Made by a program: the position numbers and the translations under genes. A DNA stretch of 64,000 bases, from positions 2,231,501 through 2,295,500 of the forward strand of contig NZ_CP053538.1 of the NCBI RefSeq assembly GCF_013137895.1. Reading direction: 5' to 3'. Below are positions 34,792-44,374 of the stretch, piece after piece. This stretch comes from Hymenobacter taeanensis. GTDB taxonomy: Bacteria > Bacteroidota > Bacteroidia > Cytophagales > Hymenobacteraceae. The notes under the pieces were generated by a model. The model was not told the origin of the DNA, ran no database searches, and worked only from the letters and a program-made list of their open reading frames with translations. Positions within the stretch are counted from its first letter, which is position 1. Every line of letters starts with the position of its first letter.

Positions 34792-37629
34792 ATGGCCGAC
34801 AACTCCGTTCTGCAAGTAGCCGCCCCGGCGGCCGACCCCATTGACCAGCTCGATCCGCGCGAGTTTATTCTGATAAAAAACGCCCGGGTTCATAACCTTA
34901 AGAACCTGAGCGTAGCGCTGCCGCGCAATAAATTCATCGTTGTCACGGGCCTATCGGGTTCGGGCAAGTCGTCGTTGGCCTTTGATACGCTGTACGCCGA
35001 AGGGCAGCGGATGTATGTGGAGAGCCTCAGCAGCTACGCCCGCCAGTTTCTGGGCCGCATGGATAAGCCCGATGTAGATTATATCCGGGGCATCTCGCCG
35101 GCCATTGCCATTGAGCAGAAGGTCAGCATCAAGAACAACCGCTCCACGGTAGGCACTAGCACCGAAATTTACGATTACCTCAAGCTGCTCTTCGCCCGCG
35201 TAGGCCGCACGTACTCGCCCGTGAGTGGGGAGCAGGTCCGCAAGGATAACGTGGCCGACGTGGTGGACTACCTCATGCACCTGCCCGAAGGCACCCGCGT
35301 GATGCTGCTCTCGCCGCTGCTGCCCGCTGAGGACGGGCGTCCCATGAGCAAGGAGCTGGACTTGCTGCTGCAGAAAGGCTACAGCCGCGTGGTGGTGAAT
35401 GGCGAAACGGCCTTCATTGAAGAGCTGATTGCCGAAGGTCAGCCCGAAGTGAAAGGGGAGGTCTACATCATGATTGACCGAGCCGTAATTCAGCCCGGCG
35501 ACGAAGATCTGATGTTCCGCCTCTCTGACTCAGTGCAAACGGCTTTCTTTGAGGGCCACGGTACCTGCCTGGTGAAGCTCGACGACGAAACCCGCATCTT
35601 CTCCGACCGCTTTGAGCTGGATGGGGAGGTGTTTGAGGAGCCCAGCGTCAACTTTTTCTCTTTCAACAACCCCTACGGAGCCTGCCAGACCTGCGAAGGT
35701 TTTGGCTCGGTGCTGGGCATTGATGAGGACCTGGTGATTCCGGACAAGAGCCTGACGGTGTACGAAGGCGCTATTGCTCCGTGGCGCACCGATAAGCAGA
35801 GCGAGTGGCTGAAGCCCCTGCTCAAAAACGGTATTCGCTTCGATTTCCCGATTCACCGGCCGTATAATGAGCTAAGTGAAGCTGAGCGCAACCTGCTCTG
35901 GAAGGGCAATAAGTATTTCGAGGGCCTGGATAGCTACTTCAAGTGGGTGGCTACTCAAACCCACAAAATCCAGTACCGCGTGCTGCAAAGCCGCTACCGG
36001 GGCCGCACCACCTGCCCCGACTGCCGTGGCACGCGCCTGCGCAAAGACGCCCAGTACGTCAAAATTCAAGGCCAGAGTATTACCGATCTGGTACTGCTGC
36101 CCGTAAGCCGGGCGCTTGAGTTCTTCCAGAACCTGGAGTTGCCTGAGCACGAGGCGAAAGTGGCCGAGCGCCTGGTAACGGAAGTTACCAACCGGCTGGA
36201 GTACCTGAACCGCGTAGGCCTGGGCTACCTCACCCTCAACCGCCTGAGTAGTACGCTCTCGGGTGGCGAGAGCCAGCGTATTTCGCTGGCTACGTCGCTG
36301 GGCTCGGCGCTGGTGGGCTCCATGTATATTCTCGATGAGCCCAGCATAGGCCTACACCCCAAGGATGCCGAGCAGCTGATTGGCGTGCTGCGCTCTTTGC
36401 AGCAGCTCGGCAACACCGTAATTGTGGTGGAGCACGAGGAGAAGATCATGGAGGAAGCCGACCAGATCATCGACATTGGCCCCGAGGCGGGCAGCGGGGG
36501 CGGTATCCTGCAGTTCCAGGGTACCTACGAGGAAATTCTGCGGGACACCAAGTCGTATACCGGCCAGTACCTGAGCGGCAAGCTGGAGGTGGCGGTGCCC
36601 ACAACGCGCCGCCCCTGGCGCAATGCACTGGAGCTAACGGGTGCCCGCGAAAACAACCTCAAGAACGTTTCGGTGAAGTTTCCGTTGAACGTGATGACGG
36701 TGGTAACGGGTGTATCGGGCTCGGGCAAGTCTACGCTGATTCGCCGCATTCTGGCGCCGGCCCTGCTTAAGCAGCTGGGCGGCGGAGCGGGCGAGGCCAC
36801 CGGCAAGTTCGACCGCCTCACGGGGGTAAACGGGCAGGTAACGCACGTGGAGTTCGTAGATCAGAACCCCATCGGCAAAAGCAGCCGCTCCAACCCGGTA
36901 ACCTACGTGAAGGCCTACGACGCCATCCGGAGCCTGTTTGCCGATCAGCAGCTGGCCAAGGCGCGCGGTTTCAAACCGTCGCACTTCAGCTTCAACATTG
37001 AAGGTGGCCGCTGCGAGGTGTGCCAGGGCGAGGGTCAGGTGAAGATTGAGATGCAGTTCATGGCTGATATCTACCTGACTTGCGAAGCCTGCGAGGGCCG
37101 CAAGTTCAAGCAGGATATTCTGGACGTGAAGTACCAGGACAAGAGCATCAACGAGGTGCTGGAAATGACCATCGAGGACAGCATCACCTTCTTCAAAGAC
37201 CAGCCAAAGATTGTGGAGCGCCTCAAGCCGCTGGATGATGTGGGCCTCGGGTACATCCGCCTGGGCCAGTCGGCGAATACGCTTTCCGGTGGTGAAGCGC
37301 AGCGCGTGAAGCTGGCCTCGTTCCTGACTAAGGGCAATACCCTGCAGAACGATAAGATCTTGTTTATCTTCGATGAGCCCAGTACTGGCCTACACTTTCA
37401 CGATATCAATAAGCTGATGAAAGCGCTCAATGCGCTGGTGGAGCAGGGCAACTCCGTGCTCATCATTGAGCACAATATGGACATCATTAAGTGCGCCGAC
37501 TGGGTTATTGACCTCGGCCCGGAGGGCGGCATTAATGGTGGCCACCTGCTGTTCGAAGGCACTCCCGAGGAAATGGTAAAGCTTAAGGATACTAACCATA
37601 CGGCCCGGTTCCTGGCCGAGAAGTTGTAA
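34792..37629 (+). CDS. uvrA: excinuclease ABC subunit A
   Basis: UvrA is the damage-sensing ATPase of nucleotide excision repair. The 945-residue protein contains two ABC modules: Walker [21 protein letters not shown] and [19 protein letters not shown] signatures [12 protein letters not shown] and [12 protein letters not shown], and zinc-binding Cys pairs [24 protein letters not shown] and CEACEGRK. All functional motifs are intact and the length is normal. ATG at 34792; a strong terminator follows. UvrB and UvrC are not in the window. Confidence 0.98.
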   Translation: MADNSVLQVAAPAADPIDQLDPREFILIKNARVHNLKNLSVALPRNKFIVVTGLSGSGKSSLAFDTLYAEGQRMYVESLSSYARQFLGRMDKPDVDYIRGISPAIAIEQKVSIKNNRSTVGTSTEIYDYLKLLFARVGRTYSPVSGEQVRKDNVADVVDYLMHLPEGTRVMLLSPLLPAEDGRPMSKELDLLLQKGYSRVVVNGETAFIEELIAEGQPEVKGEVYIMIDRAVIQPGDEDLMFRLSDSVQTAFFEGHGTCLVKLDDETRIFSDRFELDGEVFEEPSVNFFSFNNPYGACQTCEGFGSVLGIDEDLVIPDKSLTVYEGAIAPWRTDKQSEWLKPLLKNGIRFDFPIHRPYNELSEAERNLLWKGNKYFEGLDSYFKWVATQTHKIQYRVLQSRYRGRTTCPDCRGTRLRKDAQYVKIQGQSITDLVLLPVSRALEFFQNLELPEHEAKVAERLVTEVTNRLEYLNRVGLGYLTLNRLSSTLSGGESQRISLATSLGSALVGSMYILDEPSIGLHPKDAEQLIGVLRSLQQLGNTVIVVEHEEKIMEEADQIIDIGPEAGSGGGILQFQGTYEEILRDTKSYTGQYLSGKLEVAVPTTRRPWRNALELTGARENNLKNVSVKFPLNVMTVVTGVSGSGKSTLIRRILAPALLKQLGGGAGEATGKFDRLTGVNGQVTHVEFVDQNPIGKSSRSNPVTYVKAYDAIRSLFADQQLAKARGFKPSHFSFNIEGGRCEVCQGEGQVKIEMQFMADIYLTCEACEGRKFKQDILDVKYQDKSINEVLEMTIEDSITFFKDQPKIVERLKPLDDVGLGYIRLGQSANTLSGGEAQRVKLASFLTKGNTLQNDKILFIFDEPSTGLHFHDINKLMKALNALVEQGNSVLIIEHNMDIIKCADWVIDLGPEGGINGGHLLFEGTPEEMVKLKDTNHTARFLAEKL

Positions 37630-37653
37630 GTGGCCTGGGCCAGTATAAAAAAC

Positions 37654-37689
37654 AAAAAAGGTGGCCTACAAGCGTAGGCCACCTTTTTT
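37654..37689. terminator. bidirectional terminator of uvrA and the cupin gene
   Basis: A perfect 16-bp stem AAAAAAGGTGGCCTAC (37654-37669) with 37674-37689 around AAGC. The A- and T-runs on the two sides serve both convergent genes. Confidence 0.95.
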
Positions 37690-37709
37690 GTTGTGCTGTG
37701 ATGGTACAG

Positions 37710-38213
37710 TTACCGGCCGAAGTCGTCCTGCACCCGCACAATATCATCTTCGTCGGAGGGCTGCTGGGCATCGGTGTGCTGCCAGATTTCGGCAATGGTA
37801 CCCCAGTCGTCTAAGCCTATCAGGCGGTGCCGCTCGCCCTGTTGCAGCACAATCTGCTCGCCGGGGCCGTAGGTTTTCAGCTCGCCTTCTTCATCGGTAG
37901 GGCTCGTGATAACGCCCACGGTACCGCTTACCACGCGCCAGATTTCGGCGCGGCGGTGGTGGTACTGCCACGAGAGGCGCTGGTGAGGCGCTACCAGCAA
38001 TACTTTAGGGCTCAGCTTACCGGAAATTCGCAGGTTATCCACCGATAAGCCATCAAAATAGATGTTGGCAAATGCCTGGGCCTGGTCTTCATCTAACACA
38101 AAAAAGCCACCCCAGGGGCGCGTTTGGTCTTGCTTCGTGATGCCAAAGCCTTGCTGGCGCAGCTGGTGCTCAGTCTGTTGAAACAGCTCCTGTTTAGACA
38201 GGTCAGAACTCAT
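37710..38213 (-). CDS. cupin protein, mannose-6-phosphate isomerase-like
   Basis: A 167-residue single-domain cupin of the type found at the C-terminus of bifunctional mannose-6-phosphate isomerase/GDP-mannose pyrophosphorylase: TRPWGGFFVLDE, SPKVLLVAPHQRLSWQYHHR, AEIWRVVSGTVGVI and GERHRLIGLDDWGTIAEIWQ. Metal-ligating histidines and glutamates are in place. It is likely a sugar-phosphate isomerase or a sugar-binding cupin. ATG at 38213; it lies 78 nt downstream of a lacI gene and a sugar transporter on the same strand, which supports a sugar role. Confidence 0.75.
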   Translation of the reverse strand: MSSDLSKQELFQQTEHQLRQQGFGITKQDQTRPWGGFFVLDEDQAQAFANIYFDGLSVDNLRISGKLSPKVLLVAPHQRLSWQYHHRRAEIWRVVSGTVGVITSPTDEEGELKTYGPGEQIVLQQGERHRLIGLDDWGTIAEIWQHTDAQQPSDEDDIVRVQDDFGR

Positions 38214-38291
38214 AGAGCGGAATGTGAAGGGGAGAGAATAATACAAGCAAGTAAAAATGCCCCGTGAGGGGCCTAGGCCACTGTAGCGGTG

Positions 38292-39350
38292 CTAGCGCGG
38301 CTCCCGCGGCTCATGCGAAAGATGCAGAGAAGAGTCTCGGATGATAAGCTCAGGCTTCAGAATGAGGTGGGGCGGCACGTAGGAGGGGCCACGCTTGAGC
38401 AGCTGCAAAAACAGGCGCACAGCCGTTTCGCCCATCTGCTCTGCCCGCTGGTCTACTACCGTCATTTGGGGTTGGGTCATGGTAGTGAAGGGCTCATTGC
38501 TGAAGCAGGCAAACGCAATATCCTGCGGTACTCTGATTGCCTTTTCGCGCAATACTTCCAGTGCCCCCACCGAGGGAATAGCGTAGGCGGCAAATACCCC
38601 ATCGAGGGGTGGGTCGAGGGCCAGCAGGTGCTGCATGCCCAGGCGGCCGGCCTCATGGGTGAGGGCCGGCAGGGAATACACTTGCTCTTCTTCCTGGTAA
38701 GGCAGGCCGTGCGCTTCCAAGGCAGCTTTGTAGCCAAGGAAACGGTTGCGGCTGGTGTTAAGGTGCTGGGGGCCGGCCAAGTGCGCAATGCGCGTGCAGC
38801 CCTGTTCAATGAGGTGGCGCACAGCCTGGTAGGCACCCTGAAAATCATCCAAGATAACGGCCATGCTTTGGGGCAGCTCTGGCACCCGATCAAAAAACAC
38901 GAGGGGCACCCCTTGCTGGCGCACCTGCTCAAAATGCTGCAAATCTGTTTGAGTATTGGCAGAAACCGATACCAGAATGCCCTCAACCTGAGCGGCCAGC
39001 AGGGCCTCAATGTTGCGCTTTTCCCGGGAAAGATCTTCGTTTGATTGGCACAGAAGCACGTTGAAGCCCTCACGAGTAGCTACCTTCTCAATGCCATTCA
39101 TCACGGCCGGAAAGAAGTAGCCTTTGATGTGCGGTACAATGACCCCCAATGTTTTGCTGTGGCCTTTGCGCAAGGCGGCAGCCAACTGGTTGGGGCGGTA
39201 GTTGAGTTCCTTGGCCACCTGGCGCACGCGCTCTTTGGTGGCCTCACTGATGTCGCGGTGGTCAGCCAGGGCCCGCGAAACAGTAGAGGTAGATAGGTTC
39301 AGGTGGTTGGCTAAGTCCCGAAGAGAGATTTGCTGCTTTCTGGAAGACAT
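38292..39350 (-). CDS. LacI-family transcriptional regulator
   Basis: A 352-residue repressor: N-terminal helix-turn-helix QISLRDLANHLNLSTSTVSR and hinge YRPNQLAAALRKG, then a periplasmic-binding-protein fold for a sugar effector (TLGVIVPHIKGYFFPAVMNG). It stands 111 nt downstream of the FucP-type transporter and just before the cupin, so it most likely controls that group in answer to a sugar. The effector is not identifiable. Copies of the CTAGGCCACT word flank it on both sides (38273-38282, 39462-39471). Confidence 0.9.
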   Translation of the reverse strand: MSSRKQQISLRDLANHLNLSTSTVSRALADHRDISEATKERVRQVAKELNYRPNQLAAALRKGHSKTLGVIVPHIKGYFFPAVMNGIEKVATREGFNVLLCQSNEDLSREKRNIEALLAAQVEGILVSVSANTQTDLQHFEQVRQQGVPLVFFDRVPELPQSMAVILDDFQGAYQAVRHLIEQGCTRIAHLAGPQHLNTSRNRFLGYKAALEAHGLPYQEEEQVYSLPALTHEAGRLGMQHLLALDPPLDGVFAAYAIPSVGALEVLREKAIRVPQDIAFACFSNEPFTTMTQPQMTVVDQRAEQMGETAVRLFLQLLKRGPSYVPPHLILKPELIIRDSSLHLSHEPREPR

Positions 39351-39461
39351 GAGTCAGGGTGTTAGGGGAAAAGCGTTACCGCCAGTGTCAAAACAACTAC
39401 ACCGAGCGCAAAAGGACTAATGAATTTCCCACAGCACAGCAGAAATCGGCAGCTCAGGGGG

Positions 39462-40736
39462 CTAGGCCACTCCGGCTCGGCGGCTACCGCGCAGGCCATA
39501 CCACATGATGTATAGGTAGCACACTGCCGGCAGCAACAGGGCCAGGCGTAGGCCGCTATGGTCGGCAATGAAGCCAAAAAGCATGGGTATTATTGCGCCG
39601 CCTACTACGGCTGTGCATAGGAGGCCTGAGCCTTCTGCGGTATGGCGGCCTAGGCCTGCCAGTGCCAATGGGAAAATCACGGGCCACATAATAGAATTCA
39701 TCAAGCCCACGGCCAGCAGACTATATGTAGCAACTTCTCCTGAGGTGTTAACCGAGATAAGAATAAGAACTACTGCGCAAACAGCATTGAAAGCTAACAG
39801 TTTAGCTGGCGATACTTTGTTGAGTAAATAAGCCCCCATAAAGCGACCCACCATGGCAGTGCCCCAATAGAAGGTCACGCGCCTGCCTGCAGCTTCGGGG
39901 TCAAGGCCTAGCACATCGGGCAGGGCGAGGTAATTAACTATGTGCGAGCCAATGGCTACCTCGGCACCTACATAGGCAAAAATGCCCACTACGCCCAGCA
40001 CCAGATGGCGGTAGTGCCAAGCCCGCGTCGAGCTGGCATCCACAGCCGCTACTTCATCCGTGGCAGGCTCAATATGCGGCAGATTAACCTGGCTCAGGAG
40101 CAAGCTGATAAGCAGCAAGGCCGTACCGATGATAAGGTAGGGCGTCTGGACTGCCGTTACATCAATGGAAGCTGCACCAGCCGCCGTATTAAGCTTAGGT
40201 AAGCGGCTCAGGATAAGTGCGCTACCCAGCAAAGGAGCCAAAGTGGTACCCAGTGAGTTGAAAGCCTGCGTGAGCGTAAGCCGCGAAGAGGCTGACTCGG
40301 GTGGGCCCAAAATAGCTACGTAAGGGTTGGCGGCTACTTGCAGAATTGTAATACCAGAGGCCAGCACGAAAAGAGCGCCCAAAAACAAACCGTAAACCCG
40401 TTGGGCCGCCGCGGGGTAAAACAAGTAGGCCCCAACGGCCGCTACGCCAAAGCCAATAAGCATACCACGCTTATAGCCAACGCGGCTCACAAGCTTGCCC
40501 GCCGGAATGCTTACCAGAAAGTATGCCCCAAAGAAGCATAAGTTGATAAGATTGGCCTGCGCGAAGGAAAGCTGGAAAATGGCCTTCAGATAAGGAATTA
40601 AGATGTCGTTCAGGCAGGTAATAAAGCCCCACAGAAAAAACAGCGTAGTCACGGCGGCCAGCGCTGAAGTGTAGCGCTGCTGAGTGCCTGAGCCGGTTGC
40701 GGAAACTGGAGGTAACGTGGGAGAAGGGGAAGCCAT
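39462..40736 (-). CDS. MFS sugar transporter, FucP/GluP type
   Basis: A 424-residue 12-helix inner-membrane symporter of the fucose/glucose/galactose:H+ family. Typical are TTLFFLWGFITCLNDILIPY near the N-terminus, GYKRGMLIGFG, and the helix-4/5 motif ILQVAANPYVAILGPPESAS followed by LTLTQAFNSLGTTLAPLLG. It imports a hexose or related sugar. The stop codon TAG forms part of a CTAGGCCACT 10-mer. LacI and cupin genes follow, forming a probable sugar-use cluster. Confidence 0.92.
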   Translation of the reverse strand: MASPSPTLPPVSATGSGTQQRYTSALAAVTTLFFLWGFITCLNDILIPYLKAIFQLSFAQANLINLCFFGAYFLVSIPAGKLVSRVGYKRGMLIGFGVAAVGAYLFYPAAAQRVYGLFLGALFVLASGITILQVAANPYVAILGPPESASSRLTLTQAFNSLGTTLAPLLGSALILSRLPKLNTAAGAASIDVTAVQTPYLIIGTALLLISLLLSQVNLPHIEPATDEVAAVDASSTRAWHYRHLVLGVVGIFAYVGAEVAIGSHIVNYLALPDVLGLDPEAAGRRVTFYWGTAMVGRFMGAYLLNKVSPAKLLAFNAVCAVVLILISVNTSGEVATYSLLAVGLMNSIMWPVIFPLALAGLGRHTAEGSGLLCTAVVGGAIIPMLFGFIADHSGLRLALLLPAVCYLYIMWYGLRGSRRAGVA

Positions 40737-41362
40737 AGTAAAAGGAACAGAGCGGGTGGGATATAGGAGAGGGAGAACTACTACGTGCTAGATGGGCTAC
40801 CTAATGTAAGCGTGGATATGCCCCGTAAAGTAGCCGTTTTTTAGAGCGTTGTGGTGTGGTAAGGGGGCGCGAGGTTGCCCCAGAGCATTAGGCCAAGCCT
40901 GAGTGTGTGCAGGTTGCTAAGGACAAGGAGCTCATACGGCAAAGGGGGCATGTTATTTAAAAAGGCTGTTGCCGTGGCTGAGTAAGGCGGATAGTTGAGG
41001 TGATGGCATCTCACGCTTTAATAAAACCTTTTAGCAACAATACCACATTACGTATTATCATCTTGATTTGAGTTGATATTGCTGTGGCAGTGTAGTTAGG
41101 TATGTGATAAGAATAGAAGCAATATATTAATTCACAGATAATTGTGTGGCGGCGTACCTGTGCTTTAATCCTTTCTTGTATGCGAAGGGCATAGCGGAAT
41201 TGCTTCCGTTGTGCACTGCCCGCGGCATTTTGCTGGAATACGGCAGCCAGTAGCAACAAGTGAGTGGCCTACGTGCTTAGGTAATGCATAGCATTGGTCA
41301 ATGATGAAAGAGTTACGGAGAGAGTTGTCCTACCTTTGGGTAACCAGCCCCTGAAGCCCAAC
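40737..41362. promoter_or_regulatory. 626-nt region between the transporter and second lacI gene
   Basis: This is the longest gene-free stretch and separates divergent genes, so it should hold the operators of both LacI proteins. TACCTTTG at 41331-41338 is a good -7 element for the second lacI gene. GGCTGTTGCC near 40964 is a weak dyad. A minus-strand frame at 41011-41259 is AT-rich, resembles nothing and is not accepted. I see no clear LacI operator. Confidence 0.45.
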
Positions 41363-42409
41363 ATGAGCAGCAAAGTGAAAAAACGGACGTTGATTAATGA
41401 TATAGCCAGTCATTTGGAAGTGTCCATTGCCACGGTATCATTGGTGCTGAACGGTAAAGCCAAGCAAAGCCGCATCAGTGATGCCGTGGCCGAGCGGGTG
41501 CTGAAATACGTGGAGGAGGTAGGGTATAAGCCCAACCATTTAGCTAAAAGCCTGCGCACGGGCAAAACGCACGTTATTGGGCTGGTAGTAGAAGATATAT
41601 CTAACCCCTTCTTCGCAACGGTTGCCTGGCTGATAGAGAAGCAGGCATTTGAGCGCGGCTACCGCATTATTTACTGCAGCACCGATAACGACCCCGCCAA
41701 AAGCAAGGAGCTGATTAGCATGTTTCGGGAGCGGCACGTAGATGGGTTCATTATTGTGCCCTCTGACGGTATTGAAGACGAAGTGCAGAATATTCTGCGT
41801 GAGCAAACACCCACCGTTCTATTCGACCGTTTCCTGCCTGGCCTGGCTACCAATTATGTAGTAGTTGATGGCGCTCAGGGTACTTATAAGGCGGCGCAGC
41901 ACTTACTGGAGCAAGGCTTCCGCAATATTGCTTTCGTCACCACCAACTCAGTGCAGACCCAGATGGAAGCGCGCTTGGCCGGGTACACCAAGGCACTGGA
42001 AGAGCGGGGGCTAGCCCCCAAGGTGAAGCGCGTGGTAGCCTCTAAAAATGCAGAGCCTCTCATTGCTGAACTCCATGCTTTTATTCAGGAAAACCGAGAC
42101 TCCTGCGATGCTATTATCTTCTCAACTAACTACCTGAGCATTTACGGACTGGAGGCTATTAACCGGTTGCAGCTGCAGATTCCCGCAGACATAGCCGTAG
42201 TATCCTACGACGACCACGACCTGTTTCGGCTTTACACTCCGGCCATTACCGTAATTGCGCAGCCCATAGAAAGTATTGCTAAAAACGTAATTGATATTCT
42301 GCTGGAGCAGTTGCAACAACCCAACGACCACGCAATGGTCAACGACAACCGCATTGTGCTGCCCACCGCGTTGGTTGTTCGTAAGTCATCTGTAAAGCAG
42401 CAAGAGTAG
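41363..42409 (+). CDS. LacI-family transcriptional regulator
   Basis: A 348-residue LacI/GalR regulator with the DNA-binding segment TLINDIASHLEVSIATVSLV and hinge YKPNHLAKSLRTGKTHVIGL, then the effector domain (GLVVEDISNPFFATVAWLIE, VVSYDDHDLFRLYTPAITVI). It is divergent from the FucP-type transporter, and either LacI protein might regulate that gene. ATG 41363 is chosen because TACCTTTG lies 24 nt upstream, which would exclude the longer frame from 41294. It ends in TAG followed by GCCACT. Confidence 0.9.
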   Translation: MSSKVKKRTLINDIASHLEVSIATVSLVLNGKAKQSRISDAVAERVLKYVEEVGYKPNHLAKSLRTGKTHVIGLVVEDISNPFFATVAWLIEKQAFERGYRIIYCSTDNDPAKSKELISMFRERHVDGFIIVPSDGIEDEVQNILREQTPTVLFDRFLPGLATNYVVVDGAQGTYKAAQHLLEQGFRNIAFVTTNSVQTQMEARLAGYTKALEERGLAPKVKRVVASKNAEPLIAELHAFIQENRDSCDAIIFSTNYLSIYGLEAINRLQLQIPADIAVVSYDDHDLFRLYTPAITVIAQPIESIAKNVIDILLEQLQQPNDHAMVNDNRIVLPTALVVRKSSVKQQE

Positions 42410-42479
42410 GCCACTGCCCCACAAACGGGCCGCCTGGGGTAATGTAAGGCCTGGGGCTACCAGCAGTTACTTGGGCTAC

Positions 42480-42533
42480 GGATGGGTGGCCATCCGGCAA
42501 AACTTTCCTTCGCCATACTTGTCTGAAGGAAAG
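42480..42533. repeat. two short hairpins after lacI
   Basis: GGATGG/CCATCC (42480-42495) and CTTTCCTTC/GAAGGAAAG (42503-42511 with 42525-42533) lie in the gap before the response regulator. Neither has a T-run, so their role as terminators is doubtful. Confidence 0.45.
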
Positions 42534-42673
42534 GGGATACGGTTGTGCTACCGGTCACCTACTATTTAAGCTCATCTTAAACAATTGTGCTTACGTACTA
42601 ACTTGGTGCCCTCGCTTCTTTTTGAACCGGGCTTGGCAGTGCCAGGAAAGAGTGAGTTAAGTGTATTGAAACT

Positions 42674-43327
42674 ATGATTCGGGTACTTCTGGTGGATGAT
42701 CATTCTATTGTACGGAATGGCATCCAAGCGTTGCTTGCTCAAGAGCCCGATATTGAAGTAGTCGGGCAAACCGATAATGGGCAGAGCCTATTGGAGCTTC
42801 TGGCTCACACGCCCACTGATATCGTGCTGATGGATGTGGCCATGCCCGTGCTCGATGGCTTTGCCACTATGCCCTTGCTGCAAGAGCAGTTTCCGGGGGT
42901 ACGGGTACTGGTGCTGTCAATGCTAGGCCATGAAACCGATGTGTACCGGATGATGCAGGCCGGCGCGGCCGGGTACGTGATGAAAAATGCCGAGAGCCAA
43001 GAGTTTGTGTATGCTATCCGGATGGTAGCCACCGGGCGCCCTTTTATGTGCACCGAGCTGGGCCTGAGCCTGCTGCAACGGCTGGTAAAACGCCCCAACC
43101 CCGACGTAATTCCCGGCACCAAGCGCCGCCCCGGCAACCTAACCGAGCGGGAAAAGGAAGTGCTGCAATTACTGGCCGAAGGTTTCACGAATGCTGAAAT
43201 AGCTGAGAAGCTCTTCACCAGCAAGCGCACCATTGAAACCCACCGCCAGAATATCATTGAGAAAACGCAGGTAAAAAACACGGCCGCCCTTATGCGCTAC
43301 GCTGTTAGCCATGGCCTAATTGCCTGA
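42674..43327 (+). CDS. NarL/FixJ-type response regulator
   Basis: A 217-residue two-domain regulator. The receiver has the acidic pair in LLVDDHSIVRNGIQ, phospho-acceptor Asp54 in DIVLMDVAMPVLDG and the lysine of GYVMKNAES. The LuxR-type output domain is TEREKEVLQLLAEGFTNAEI and TSKRTIETHRQNIIEKTQVK. No histidine kinase is adjacent, so it is an orphan here. The partner and targets are unknown. A large hairpin follows it. Confidence 0.93.
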   Translation: MIRVLLVDDHSIVRNGIQALLAQEPDIEVVGQTDNGQSLLELLAHTPTDIVLMDVAMPVLDGFATMPLLQEQFPGVRVLVLSMLGHETDVYRMMQAGAAGYVMKNAESQEFVYAIRMVATGRPFMCTELGLSLLQRLVKRPNPDVIPGTKRRPGNLTEREKEVLQLLAEGFTNAEIAEKLFTSKRTIETHRQNIIEKTQVKNTAALMRYAVSHGLIA

Positions 43328-43387
43328 AGCTGCACTGCAGGCGCGCTAAACTGCGTAGCTCCTGCAGCTTGTCAGCACAACGCAGTT

Positions 43388-43446
43388 ACGCACAGAAGCC
43401 ACTACCCCACGGTTAAATAACTACCGGGGTAGTGGCTTCTGTGCGT
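43388..43446. repeat. 21-bp perfect inverted repeat
   Basis: ACGCACAGAAGCCACTACCCC (43388-43408) is exactly mirrored at 43426-43446 around a 17-nt AT-rich loop. It lies between the response regulator and the TspO-like gene. There is no T-run, so it may be a palindromic element or an mRNA stem rather than a standard terminator. Confidence 0.8.
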
Positions 43447-43476
43447 ACTTGCGGCTCTATTCTGCTTTCTTCGCTT

Positions 43477-44292
43477 ATGCCTGCTCCTCTAGAACCTGCT
43501 TTTGATGCCCTCACGGCGCCTACCACCAGTAGGGCTTGGCGCTGGGCCGCTACTGCCGCTATTATCGGCAACATTGCTCTTAACTACGTATCGCAGCGCT
43601 TCCCCTTCAATGGGCAAACCAACGCGCAGGTTTCGTATAAGTACCCCACACCGCTCACGCCCGCGGGCTATGCGTTCAGCATTTGGGGGCTGATTTTTTT
43701 GAGCCTGCTGGCCTACGCGATATGGCAGCTGCGCCCTGCCCAGCGCCGCAACCTGCTGCCCGACGCCGTAGCTCGCCCCTTGGTGTGGGCCAACCTCCTG
43801 ACGGGCCTCTGGCTGGTAGTTTTTGCGTATGAGCTCCTGGTACCCAGCATGCTGGTGATGCTGGGTATTCTGGCAAGCTTGGCAGTAGTATATGGCCGGG
43901 CCCGCCAGCTGGTACGCCGTGCTGATGCGCCCTGGTACAGCAGCATCCCGTTTGGGCTCTATCTGGGCTGGATTTCAGTAGCTACCGTGGTAAACGTAAC
44001 GCTGGCACTGGGCACCAAATGGCAGCCCGATGCGGAACTGAGCCTGCAGTTAGCCATTGTGCTGGTGGGCATCACGGCGGGTCTGGCCCTGAGTGTTACC
44101 TGGCGCTTTGCAGAGCTGGCCTACCCGGCCGCCGTAGCCTGGGGCCTGCTGGGCATTTACGTAGCCCGCCGCCCCAGCCCCGATACGGAGGTGCTGGCCA
44201 TTATGGCCCTGGCCGCCGCTGTGCTGGTGGCTGTGCTAGGCCTGGGGCTCACGTGGTGGGGAAGCAGGAGGACAAGTAACGCTGGGCACTGA
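43477..44292 (+). CDS. tryptophan-rich sensory (TspO-like) membrane protein
   Basis: A 271-residue protein with about seven hydrophobic segments. It resembles the longer, TspO-related tryptophan-rich membrane proteins of Bacteroidota: NYVSQRFPFNGQTNAQVSYK, PTPLTPAGYAFSIWGLIFLS and GLYLGWISVATVVNVTLAL. TspO proteins bind tetrapyrroles and similar lipophilic ligands; this protein has extra helices and the ligand is unknown. ATG at 43477, since the longer frame runs into the hairpin at 43388-43446. Confidence 0.72.
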   Translation: MPAPLEPAFDALTAPTTSRAWRWAATAAIIGNIALNYVSQRFPFNGQTNAQVSYKYPTPLTPAGYAFSIWGLIFLSLLAYAIWQLRPAQRRNLLPDAVARPLVWANLLTGLWLVVFAYELLVPSMLVMLGILASLAVVYGRARQLVRRADAPWYSSIPFGLYLGWISVATVVNVTLALGTKWQPDAELSLQLAIVLVGITAGLALSVTWRFAELAYPAAVAWGLLGIYVARRPSPDTEVLAIMALAAAVLVAVLGLGLTWWGSRRTSNAGH

Positions 44293-44374
44293 GCAGCCTT
44301 TGCGTATCTGGTACTCAGTACTAATTGCTCATTGTTCTAACTTGCGCCAACTCCCAACCTCAATCCTTTCCGCT

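Noticed and set aside
41011..41259. 82-codon minus-strand frame between the transporter and second lacI gene
   Set aside because: AT-rich, low-complexity reading with no family resemblance, no promoter or terminator; most likely chance in noncoding DNA.
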